From Flavobacteria bacterium RIFCSPLOWO2_12_FULL_35_11 (lineage in GTDB: Bacteria > Bacteroidota > Bacteroidia > Flavobacteriales > Flavobacteriaceae): a stretch of 64,000 bases of DNA. The number at the start of each line of letters is the position of its first letter. Positions within the stretch are counted from its first letter, which is position 1. The DNA lies in the NCBI GenBank assembly GCA_001800975.1, contig MGWK01000089.1, positions 1-64,000 of the forward strand. The letters run 5' to 3'. The notes below the pieces were generated by a model, which was not told the origin of the DNA, ran no database searches, and was given only the letters and a program-made list of their open reading frames with translations. Of this stretch, positions 1 to 7,522 are shown one piece after another. Both the position numbers and the translations under genes were made by a program.

Positions 1-93
1 TCAATAAATTTATTTTTGAAAGACCAATTAATAATATTAAAACACAAATAATTTAATTACACCCAACGGGTTAAATATATAAAATTAAAGGCA

Positions 94-120
94 TAAAAAA
101 ATCCCAAAACTTTTGGGATT
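94..120 (-). terminator. Rho-independent terminator, bidirectional
   Basis: A perfect hairpin with arms TCCCAAAA and TTTTGGGA around one base is flanked by A-runs on one side and T-runs on the other, so it can work on both strands. On the minus strand it lies just beyond the stop codon of the small gene at 149-406 and closes the peroxiredoxin-thioredoxin operon. Confidence 0.85.
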
Positions 121-148
121 TTTTTGCATTAGTCAGTAGTGATAATTT

Positions 149-406
149 CTAAGTGTCTATGGAACCTAAAACGCGTTTCATAAAAGTGTTCAATGCTTCC
201 TTTTGAGGCATTCCTTCTTTAATCATTTTATGAACTTCAAGCGCTCCGTAAAGGTTCGAAATAAGTTCTCCAATAACATCTAATTCTTCATCTTTTAAGG
301 AAGAAACTTCAGTTAAAGCTTCCAATGTTTCTATGGTTTCTATAACGTAATCTTGATCGTTTTCTTCGATAAAATTAGTTAAATGCTTAATTATTGGTAA
401 CTTCAT
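149..406 (-). CDS. Small conserved protein of the DUF6952 type
   Basis: This 85-residue protein is acidic, apparently all-helical, with no signal peptide, membrane segment or cysteine pair. I recognise it as the small flavobacterial protein usually found behind thioredoxin and peroxiredoxin genes (DUF6952-like); its function is unknown. Its first 20 bases overlap the end of the thioredoxin gene, so the two are probably translationally coupled. A strong terminator follows. The context suggests an accessory role in thiol-peroxide metabolism, which is inference. The family name is from memory. Confidence 0.75.
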   Translation of the reverse strand: MKLPIIKHLTNFIEENDQDYVIETIETLEALTEVSSLKDEELDVIGELISNLYGALEVHKMIKEGMPQKEALNTFMKRVLGSIDT

Positions 407-701
407 TTACTAAATCGTTTAAAATTTCGAACTTATTGGTTTGAATCTGGTTCACAAATACGCCGTCTTTGTAGGTTGCAAAAGTAGGCAGATTGTCAAC
501 TTTTGCCATTTTTCGAGATTCCGGAAACTTTTCCGCATCCACAATTACAAAAGCAACGCTGTCATTTTCTGAAGCCAGTTTTTTAAATTTAGGCTTCATA
601 ATCCGACAATTTCCGCACCAAGTAGCTGCAAATTGAACCACAACAGTTTTGTTTTCGCTTACTATTTGAGGTAAATTGTCTTCTGTTATTTCTTGAAACA
701 T
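387..701 (-). CDS. Thioredoxin family protein
   Basis: This is a single-domain cytoplasmic thioredoxin fold of 104 residues. The redox motif WCGNC is at residues 28-32, and the cis-proline is P73 in the NLPTF stretch, so the protein should be an active dithiol-disulfide reductase. The central pair is Gly-Asn rather than the Gly-Pro of classical TrxA, which usually shifts the redox potential. It lies 12 bases downstream of the peroxiredoxin gene on the same strand and is the obvious candidate to re-reduce that enzyme. Its 3' end overlaps the next gene by 20 bases. Confidence 0.9.
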   Translation of the reverse strand: MFQEITEDNLPQIVSENKTVVVQFAATWCGNCRIMKPKFKKLASENDSVAFVIVDAEKFPESRKMAKVDNLPTFATYKDGVFVNQIQTNKFEILNDLVNEVTNN

Positions 702-713
702 CCTAATTATTTT

Positions 714-1355
<642 letters not shown>

Positions 1356-1396
1356 AATTTATTTAAATTTTTATAGTTTTTATTTCTAATTTTTTG

Positions 1397-1404
1397 CAAA
1401 TGTA
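1397..1404 (-). promoter_or_regulatory. Candidate -7 promoter box for the peroxiredoxin operon
   Basis: On the minus strand the sequence reads TACATTTG, matching the Bacteroidota -7 consensus TAnnTTTG, 41 bases upstream of the peroxiredoxin start codon. No clear TTG -33 element is present at the usual spacing, so this is supported by the -7 match and position only. Confidence 0.4.
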
Positions 1405-1519
1405 ACCATTATTATAAGTTGCTAAAAAAATAAATCCATCCTAATTTTTGATGAATGTATAAGTTTAATTTATAACTATAAATTTACAGTAAGTATTTAT
1501 TATATTTAAACCTTATTTA

Positions 1520-1536
1520 TAAAGTGAATCACTTTA
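1520..1536. repeat. Inverted repeat just upstream of the hydrolase start
   Basis: TAAAGTGAATCACTTTA has 7-bp arms around a 3-base centre and ends 4 bases before the ATG at 1541. It could be an operator or, if transcribed, a hairpin at the ribosome-binding region. No regulator gene lies next to it. Confidence 0.4.
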
Positions 1537-1540
1537 ATCA

Positions 1541-2521
1541 ATGAAACCTATTATGAAAAAAATTACAACCTGCATATTATTCCTATTTACTATAAATGCG
1601 CTGCAAGCTCAAGTTGATCCTGCCATTTTTGACAAATTTGAGTCGAAGTTTTTAACGATTGACGGATACAAAATTAATGTTGAAGTAAAAGGAACCGGTG
1701 ATCCAATTTTCTTTATTCCGGGTGGGCCAGGAAATTCCCACGATTATATGCAAGGTGCTTTTGGCCAATATTACAAAACAAATACTGTGGTATTTTTTGA
1801 TTTTTTGGGCAGGGGAAAATCGGATGACGCAAAAAACAAAAGTGAATATTCTGTTGAAAATGATACTGATTTAATTGAAAAAATAAGACAACAATTAGGC
1901 TTTGAAAAAATATCGGTGGTTGGCCATTCCTACGGAAGTGTTCCAGCCCAAAATTATGCGATTAAGTATCCAAACCACACAAATAAAATGTTGATTATTG
2001 CCGGTTTTCACAGCGGACTTATGTGGCAAGCCAATTGCGACAGTTACAACCATTATGCAAAAACACATTTTCCGGAGTTATGGAAAAAAGTTGATTCCTT
2101 AAGGGCTTTGGGTTATGTATCTTCCGACAAAGAATTTATGAAAGTTTATGGAAGTTTTCCCACAAAATATATTTATTATCACAATACAAGCATCAAAGGA
2201 AATGTTCCGAAATACGATTTCAGAAACTGGAATGATGATGTTTATGCACAAATTATTGGACGCGATGGCGATTTTGAAGTGAGCGGAAGTATGATAGATA
2301 CCGATTTCAGACGCGATTTAAAAAATGTAAAAGCCCTAACGTTAATAACTTCAGGAAGGTATGATGGCGTTTCAACGCCAGAGTTTAACCAGCAGTATAA
2401 AGTATTTATGCCACAAGCCAAATTTGTGATATTCGAACAAAGCGGCCACAATCCTTATTTGGAAGAACCTGAAAAATTTTATAAATTATTTGAGGAATTT
2501 ATTGGAATAAAAACAGAATAA
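1541..2521 (+). CDS. Secreted alpha/beta hydrolase, proline-iminopeptidase-like
   Basis: An N-terminal signal peptide (hydrophobic residues about 9-20, ending LQAQ) indicates export. The alpha/beta hydrolase fold shows an oxyanion-loop GGPGNSH at 61-67, the nucleophile S130 in GHSYG, and probable acid D275 (SGRYDG) and histidine H303 (SGHNP). The HGGPG-like loop and overall length resemble proline iminopeptidases and related acyl hydrolases, but the substrate cannot be read from the sequence. The gene is alone, divergent from the peroxiredoxin operon, and followed by a terminator. An alternative start at 1553 would give a shorter signal peptide of equal quality. Confidence 0.85.
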   Translation: MKPIMKKITTCILFLFTINALQAQVDPAIFDKFESKFLTIDGYKINVEVKGTGDPIFFIPGGPGNSHDYMQGAFGQYYKTNTVVFFDFLGRGKSDDAKNKSEYSVENDTDLIEKIRQQLGFEKISVVGHSYGSVPAQNYAIKYPNHTNKMLIIAGFHSGLMWQANCDSYNHYAKTHFPELWKKVDSLRALGYVSSDKEFMKVYGSFPTKYIYYHNTSIKGNVPKYDFRNWNDDVYAQIIGRDGDFEVSGSMIDTDFRRDLKNVKALTLITSGRYDGVSTPEFNQQYKVFMPQAKFVIFEQSGHNPYLEEPEKFYKLFEEFIGIKTE

Positions 2522-2540
2522 TAACCGCTATAAAACTTAA

Positions 2541-2578
2541 AACCCTCAAACTGATAAATCCAGTTTGAGGGTTTTTTT
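2541..2578. terminator. Rho-independent terminator between convergent genes
   Basis: A 13-bp stem (AACCCTCAAACTG pairing with CAGTTTGAGGGTT, 7-base loop) is followed by a T-run. It lies between the hydrolase gene (plus) and the response regulator gene (minus) and can stop transcription of the former; the A-rich left flank gives a weaker tail for the latter. Confidence 0.85.
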
Positions 2579-2592
2579 ATGTTTATAATTTA

Positions 2593-3756
2593 TTATTTAC
2601 TTGCAAAAAGCTTCACATCATTTTCTGAAACTTCCTTTTCACCCAATATTATTAAGCGCTCAACAACATTTCTCAATTCTCTTATATTTCCGGTCCAATC
2701 ATATTCCTGCAGCAATTTTACAGCCTTATCAGAAAATTTCTTAACGGCCGTTCCTTGTTCTTCCGCAATTTGTTCGGAAAAAAACTTGATCAAAAGCGGA
2801 ATATCTTCTCTTCTGTCGTTCAAAGAAGGAACATTTATTAAAATTACCGCCAAACGGTGGTATAAATCTTCCCTGAATCGGCCTTCGGATATTTCCTTTT
2901 GTAAATCTTTATTTGTGGCGGCAATCACTCTTACGTCAACTTTAATGTCTTTATCGCTTCCTACACGAGAAATAATATTTTCCTGCAAAACGCGCAACAC
3001 TTTTGCCTGGGCAGAAAGGCTCATATCGCCAATTTCATCTAAAAATATGGTGCCTCCATTTGCAGCTTCAAACTTACCTGCACGGTCTTTAATAGCGCCA
3101 GTAAATGAACCTTTTACGTGACCAAACAATTCGCTTTCAATCAATTCTGAAGGAATTGCGGCGCAATTTACCTCAACCATCGGGAATTTTGCCCGCTCGC
3201 TTTTTTCATGCAGCCAATGTGCCACCAATTCTTTTCCAGTTCCATTTGGACCAGTAATTAATACTCTGGCATCGGTTGGTGCCACTTTGTCTATCATTGT
3301 TTTAATATGAGTAACGGCTTTGCTAGCGCCAATCATTTCATATTTTTTGCTCACTTTACTCTTTAACAAAATGTTTTGGACAACCAATTCCTTTTTATCC
3401 AGCGCATTGCGAACCGTATTGAGCAAACGGTTTAAATCGGGTGGTTTTGAGATATAATCGAAGGCGCCCAAACGCATCGTATTTACGGCAGTGTCTAAAT
3501 CGCCGTGGCCAGAAATCATCACAAAAGGTATTTCAGGTTTTAATTTTTTGACTTTTTCAAGCACCTCAACCCCATCCATTTTTGGCATTTTTATATCACA
3601 CAACACCAAATCGAAATCCGATTTCAAAATCATATCTATCCCTGTCAAACCATCTTCCGCTTCTTCAACCTGATAGGTTTCATTTTCTTCAGAAATTATT
3701 TTCTTCAACACCCGGCGGATGGAAGCCTCATCTTCAATAATTAATATTTTCGGCAT
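2593..3756 (-). CDS. Sigma-54-activating response regulator lacking a DNA-binding domain
   Basis: The 387 residues form a receiver domain (acidic pair E9/D10, phospho-acceptor D54, S82, K104) followed by an AAA+ sigma-54 interaction domain: Walker A GPNGTGKE at 169-176, GSFTGA loop at 216-221 (usual form GAFTGA), Walker B GGTIFLDE at 234-241, and WTGNIRELRN at 354-363. The protein stops about 24 residues after that motif, so the Fis-type helix-turn-helix of NtrC is absent. It should activate RpoN-dependent promoters after phosphorylation, perhaps from solution as reported for FlgR of epsilonproteobacteria. No histidine kinase is adjacent, so its partner is elsewhere. Target genes are unknown. 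Confidence 0.9.
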   Translation of the reverse strand: MPKILIIEDEASIRRVLKKIISEENETYQVEEAEDGLTGIDMILKSDFDLVLCDIKMPKMDGVEVLEKVKKLKPEIPFVMISGHGDLDTAVNTMRLGAFDYISKPPDLNRLLNTVRNALDKKELVVQNILLKSKVSKKYEMIGASKAVTHIKTMIDKVAPTDARVLITGPNGTGKELVAHWLHEKSERAKFPMVEVNCAAIPSELIESELFGHVKGSFTGAIKDRAGKFEAANGGTIFLDEIGDMSLSAQAKVLRVLQENIISRVGSDKDIKVDVRVIAATNKDLQKEISEGRFREDLYHRLAVILINVPSLNDRREDIPLLIKFFSEQIAEEQGTAVKKFSDKAVKLLQEYDWTGNIRELRNVVERLIILGEKEVSENDVKLFASK

Positions 3757-3860
3757 TTTATATTCGTTTTAAAGAAAATAAATGAACTGCAAATCCATCT
3801 ATTTTAAATTCTTATCAGATATTTTTTAAAAATCGTAATTCGTAAATCAAAAATCGCAAT

Positions 3861-5168
3861 TTAATATTTAAGCCATTTGTATATTTCTTTGTAGCTAGGT
3901 TTTTTTCCATACATTAAAATTCCCACGCGGTAAATTTTGGCTGCAAACCAAACCATTCCTATAAAAGTAATTATTAATAACGATATTGAGGTGATTAATT
4001 GCCACCAAGGCACGCCAAAAGGAATTCGCATCAGCATCACTATTGGTGAGGTTAGCGGAAACAATGAAAAAGCAACTGCAATTGGTCCGTGCGGATTTTC
4101 GATAACCGAAAAACCAACATAAATCGCAATCACCAAAGGCATTAAAACCGGCATCATAAATTGTTGCGTATCGGTTTCACTGTCAACGGCCGCGCCAATT
4201 GCGGCATAAATGGAACTGTAAATCAAATAACCGCCCAAAAAGTAAATGATGAATGAAAAAAACATGGTGAGTATGGGCAAGTTTTTAATTTCCTGAAGCA
4301 CCAATTGTAAATCACTATTTGATGATTGTTGCATTTGCTGAACCATTTCAGGAGCCATTTGAGCGGAACTAGAACTTACGTCACCAACCCCAAAATATAT
4401 GGTAATTGCAGTCAATAAAATTCCACATAACACCATCCAAATGATAAATTGCAAAATACCCGCCATAGCATTTCCAATTATTTTTCCCATCATTAATTGA
4501 AAAGGTTTTACAGATGAAATGATTACCTCAATAATTCGGCTGGTTTTTTCTTCAATCACGCTTCGCATCACGGAAGTTCCGTAAATAATGATAAACATAA
4601 AAATTAAATAGCCAAAACCACCACCGGCAAACATACGGAGCATACTGCCAATTTTAGAAGATTTTTCTCCCGAAAAATTTTCGGCAGCAATGGTTACTGT
4701 AGTTTCTATTGCCTTTATTTTATCAACATCAATTTGAAGTTGCGCTATTTTTAAGTTTCTTATTTTCTTTTCCAGCTTGCTCTCTATGCTGCTTAATACG
4801 GTTAAACTTGGGGTGTCATTAGAAAAAAAAGTGATGCCATTTGAAAGTTCGCCCAAGCTGTCACTTTTAGGAATCACCAACAATCCGTAATAAAATTCTT
4901 TGGTTTTTTCTCTTGCTTCCTCAATTCCCAATCTTGTTAAATCTATGTATTTAATAGCATCTGAATCTTCAAAAGCGTCAGAAAATTTTTGAGATTCATC
5001 AACAAAAGCAATGATGCGAATTTCTTCTGCGTTTTTTTCATTCAAAAAAATGATCAATGAAAAAAGTCCAACCACCATAAGCGGACTCAACACTGTCATT
5101 ACAATAAATGATTTGTTTTTAACCTTCGCAAAAAACTCCCTTTTTATGATTAATTTTAATTTGTCCAT
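3861..5168 (-). CDS. ABC-2 type transporter permease (NatB-like)
   Basis: This 435-residue inner-membrane protein has one membrane segment near residues 22-42, a large extracytoplasmic domain (about 43-180), then a C-terminal bundle of roughly five more helices. The stretch VIEEKTSRIIEVIISS is typical of ABC-2 permeases of the NatB/YhaP group, exporters often linked to sodium or drug efflux. The C-terminal region carries an extra Gln/Met/Ser-rich loop (about residues 258-285). It lies 73 bases downstream of its ATPase partner on the same strand. The substrate is not evident. Confidence 0.88.
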   Translation of the reverse strand: MDKLKLIIKREFFAKVKNKSFIVMTVLSPLMVVGLFSLIIFLNEKNAEEIRIIAFVDESQKFSDAFEDSDAIKYIDLTRLGIEEAREKTKEFYYGLLVIPKSDSLGELSNGITFFSNDTPSLTVLSSIESKLEKKIRNLKIAQLQIDVDKIKAIETTVTIAAENFSGEKSSKIGSMLRMFAGGGFGYLIFMFIIIYGTSVMRSVIEEKTSRIIEVIISSVKPFQLMMGKIIGNAMAGILQFIIWMVLCGILLTAITIYFGVGDVSSSSAQMAPEMVQQMQQSSNSDLQLVLQEIKNLPILTMFFSFIIYFLGGYLIYSSIYAAIGAAVDSETDTQQFMMPVLMPLVIAIYVGFSVIENPHGPIAVAFSLFPLTSPIVMLMRIPFGVPWWQLITSISLLIITFIGMVWFAAKIYRVGILMYGKKPSYKEIYKWLKY

Positions 5169-5241
5169 TTCATTTTTTTAGTTGAAAAGTTTGAAAGTCG
5201 AAAGTTAAAAAGTCACTTTTCTTTTCTCTCTTCTCTATTCT

Positions 5242-6171
5242 CTAATTATTGGAAGCCACTGATTTTAAAAATATATCGTTAACACTTGGAATAACTTCCG
5301 TAAAATGCGTTATCTGCGCCTTATTGTTTAAAAATTCAATCAAATCTTTTGAGGTTTCCCCATTTTTTAAACTGATTAAAAGTCGTAAATCATCATTGAA
5401 TGAAATTATTTTGGAATTTTCAACGCTAAATTGTGCGCTGATTTGATTTAACAGCAATTCTTTATTTGCAGACAACAAACCAACTTCAAACTGATTGGTT
5501 TTAAATTGTTGCTTAATGTCTTTTAACTTTCCGTCGAGTATTTTATTCGATTTATTGATCAATGCAATATAGTCGCACATTTCCTCCACCGATTCCATTC
5601 TGTGGGTGGAAAAAATGATGCTTGCGCCTTCATTTCGCAAATTTAAAATTTCATCTTTGATTAAATTGGCATTTATGGGGTCGAATCCGCTAAATGGTTC
5701 ATCAAAAATTAACAATTTCGGACTGTGCATAACGGTGACAATAAATTGCACTTTTTGAGCCATTCCTTTAGAAAGTTCCTGAATTTTTTTGTCCCACCAA
5801 TGAGTAATTTCAAATTTCTCAAACCAAAATTTCAATTTCTTTTTGGCTTCTTCTTTAGACATGCCTTTAAGCTGGGCCAAATACAACGCCTGTTCGCCAA
5901 CTTTCATGCTTTTATACAAGCCGCGTTCTTCAGGTAAATATCCAATATACTGAATATGATATGGTTGCAGAATTTCTCCGTCTAAATAAACGGTTCCGCT
6001 ATCGGGTAAGGTAATTTGGTTTATAATTCTGATTAACGAGGTTTTTCCTGCACCATTGGGACCCAATAATCCAAAAATACTTCCCTTTGGCACTGAAATT
6101 GAAACGTTGTTCAATGCTATAAAACTTCCATAGTTTTTACACACATTCTCAACCGTTAAAACATTATTCAT
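5242..6171 (-). CDS. ABC transporter ATP-binding protein (NatA-like)
   Basis: This cytoplasmic ATPase subunit energises the adjacent permease. Walker A is GPNGAGKT at 37-44, the Q-loop region contains PEERGLY at 80-86 as in NatA-like proteins, the signature is LSKGM at 133-137 (LSGGQ variant), Walker B is LLIFDEP at 153-159, and the switch histidine lies in STHRM. A C-terminal extension of about 90 residues after the ATPase core is like the DUF4162 tail of this group. The short spacer to the permease gene is a pyrimidine/purine low-complexity stretch. Confidence 0.9.
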   Translation of the reverse strand: MNNVLTVENVCKNYGSFIALNNVSISVPKGSIFGLLGPNGAGKTSLIRIINQITLPDSGTVYLDGEILQPYHIQYIGYLPEERGLYKSMKVGEQALYLAQLKGMSKEEAKKKLKFWFEKFEITHWWDKKIQELSKGMAQKVQFIVTVMHSPKLLIFDEPFSGFDPINANLIKDEILNLRNEGASIIFSTHRMESVEEMCDYIALINKSNKILDGKLKDIKQQFKTNQFEVGLLSANKELLLNQISAQFSVENSKIISFNDDLRLLISLKNGETSKDLIEFLNNKAQITHFTEVIPSVNDIFLKSVASNN

Positions 6172-6241
6172 ACGATAGTTTTTGATTCGAAGGACGAAAA
6201 TAGAACTATTTTACTAAAATTTGGTTAATCTTATTATAAAA

Positions 6242-6934
6242 TTAATGCAGCTTTTCTATATACTTTTTTTGAATGGTTTTTAACAATTCCAACGATGCAT
6301 TTGGCTTTACAATTCGCAAAATTTCGGTGATTCCATGATTTACATAAAAAATTCCTTTCGCTATATCGTAATTGCTTTCTGTTATATTGTGCTTAATTTC
6401 ATAGGTCAGCTTTTTAAACTCAGCCCAACTCATATATCTTGGCACTTCAATATAATAGGTATTGTCCTCATCTTTGGAATGATAAATTCCCTTATCCAAT
6501 TCTTCAATGTTAATAAAACGATTTATTCTTATTAAGGCTTCGGTAGCGGCAAATTTTTCACTTTTTGCGAATTCATATCCCTCATCTTTATAATATTGCT
6601 GAATTTGCGCAATTTCATGAAAGTGGTTTATTCCTTTTACCCTAATGCCGTCTAACTTTCGGGAATTCATAGTCACCTCGCATTTTGCGCCATCCAAATT
6701 CAAATTATATTTCTCGTTAATTTTTTTGGTGACACGCAATATTTTTTCGAAAGAATTGGGTGTTTTGGTCACAAAAATAATAGATGTTGGTTTCACTATT
6801 TCCGTAAATCTGCCGTAATAATTTTTATAAGGATCCGGGACATTGATGACAAATGTGCCTGGAAGCTTGTTTTCATTTATGGTATCTATATTTTCTTGAA
6901 TGATAATTTTCCCGATAAGCTCTTTTGTTGCCAT
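6242..6934 (-). CDS. Protein of unknown function
   Basis: I do not recognise this protein. From the ATG at 6934 it has 230 residues, mixed alpha/beta, rich in Lys, Ile and Asn, with no signal peptide, membrane segment or obvious catalytic motif. A second in-frame ATG at 6982 would add 16 residues with no family support. It is transcribed away from the MarR gene at 7050, so the shared 115-base region between them, which contains an 18-bp palindrome, may control both. It is separated by 70 bases from the ABC ATPase gene, and a functional link to that transporter is not evident. Confidence 0.65.
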   Translation of the reverse strand: MATKELIGKIIIQENIDTINENKLPGTFVINVPDPYKNYYGRFTEIVKPTSIIFVTKTPNSFEKILRVTKKINEKYNLNLDGAKCEVTMNSRKLDGIRVKGINHFHEIAQIQQYYKDEGYEFAKSEKFAATEALIRINRFINIEELDKGIYHSKDEDNTYYIEVPRYMSWAEFKKLTYEIKHNITESNYDIAKGIFYVNHGITEILRIVKPNASLELLKTIQKKYIEKLH

Positions 6935-7011
6935 AATATATACGTTTATTTCGTTTTTTAAACTTATTCCTTTTTTCGACAATAAACAAGCAAAATAATT
7001 TTTATTTAATT

Positions 7012-7029
7012 TATTATGCGTGCATAGTA
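7012..7029. promoter_or_regulatory. Candidate MarR operator palindrome
   Basis: TATTATGCGTGCATAGTA has 8-base arms around a GT centre, with 7 of 8 positions pairing. Size and symmetry fit MarR-family operators. It lies 20 bases before the MarR start codon, overlapping where the -33 promoter region should be, so autorepression of the operon is the simplest reading. Confidence 0.5.
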
Positions 7030-7037
7030 TTTTTTTA

Positions 7038-7045
7038 TATATTTG
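7038..7045 (+). promoter_or_regulatory. -7 promoter box for the MarR-fad operon
   Basis: TATATTTG matches the Bacteroidota -7 consensus TAnnTTTG exactly. It ends only 4 bases before the MarR ATG at 7050, which predicts a leaderless transcript. The -33 position shows no TTG. Confidence 0.5.
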
Positions 7046-7049
7046 ATAA

Positions 7050-7502
7050 ATGCAAAAAGAACAAACTATAGATCACGCACTTAGAGCCACCTGGCAATCA
7101 GTGGCTAAAATGTATAACGAACAGGCCGCCAAGCACGACAGCACCATGGCCATGGCCTTTGTTTTATTGAATGTAGATATTGAAAATGGAACGCCATCAA
7201 CCGCATTGGGGCCGTTAATGGGGATGGAACCCACCAGTCTTTCCCGAATTTTAAAAAGTATGGAGGAAAAAAAATTGATTTACAGAGAAAAAAATCCAAT
7301 AGACGGAAGAGGAATTTTGATAAAAATTACTGAATTCGGACTTGAAAAAAGAAATATTTCTAAAGAGCATGTCATTAAATTTAATGAAACTATCAGAAAA
7401 CATATTTCTGAAGAAAAAATAAATCACTTTTTTGAAGTTACGGAAACCATTAACCAATTAATTAACGACAAAATTATTTTCAACAATAAACCGACCAAAT
7501 AA
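7050..7502 (+). CDS. MarR family transcriptional regulator of the fad operon
   Basis: This 150-residue protein has the MarR winged-helix core at about residues 35-115 (STALGPLMGMEPTSLSRILK as the recognition region and a basic wing around DGRG). It is the first gene of the beta-oxidation operon, 20 bases upstream of fadN, and by position is its likely regulator, perhaps sensing an acyl-CoA. That ligand is inference. The N-terminal RATWQSVAKMYNEQA stretch is, as I recall, conserved in Bacteroidota homologues next to fadN, supporting the ATG at 7050 even though it lies 4 bases after a promoter box. Confidence 0.88.
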   Translation: MQKEQTIDHALRATWQSVAKMYNEQAAKHDSTMAMAFVLLNVDIENGTPSTALGPLMGMEPTSLSRILKSMEEKKLIYREKNPIDGRGILIKITEFGLEKRNISKEHVIKFNETIRKHISEEKINHFFEVTETINQLINDKIIFNNKPTK

Positions 7503-7522
7503 AAAATAAATACTATTACCTT

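Noticed and set aside
1..90. Window start considered as the end of a gene
   Set aside because: The stretch is AT-rich, without a convincing reading frame or feature before the terminator at 94-120.
2579..3121. Long open frame on the plus strand opposite the response regulator
   Set aside because: It is a shadow of the well-supported NtrC-like gene on the other strand and its translation looks like no protein family.
5211..5223. AAAAGTCACTTTT-like symmetry between the ABC genes, considered as another copy of the Crp/Fnr-type site
   Set aside because: Spacing and sequence differ from the palindrome at 45482-45501 and it lies within low-complexity DNA.
5169..5241. Repetitive purine/pyrimidine stretch between the ABC genes, considered as a repeat element
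   Set aside because: It is simple low-complexity spacer without clear unit or hairpin, common between flavobacterial genes.
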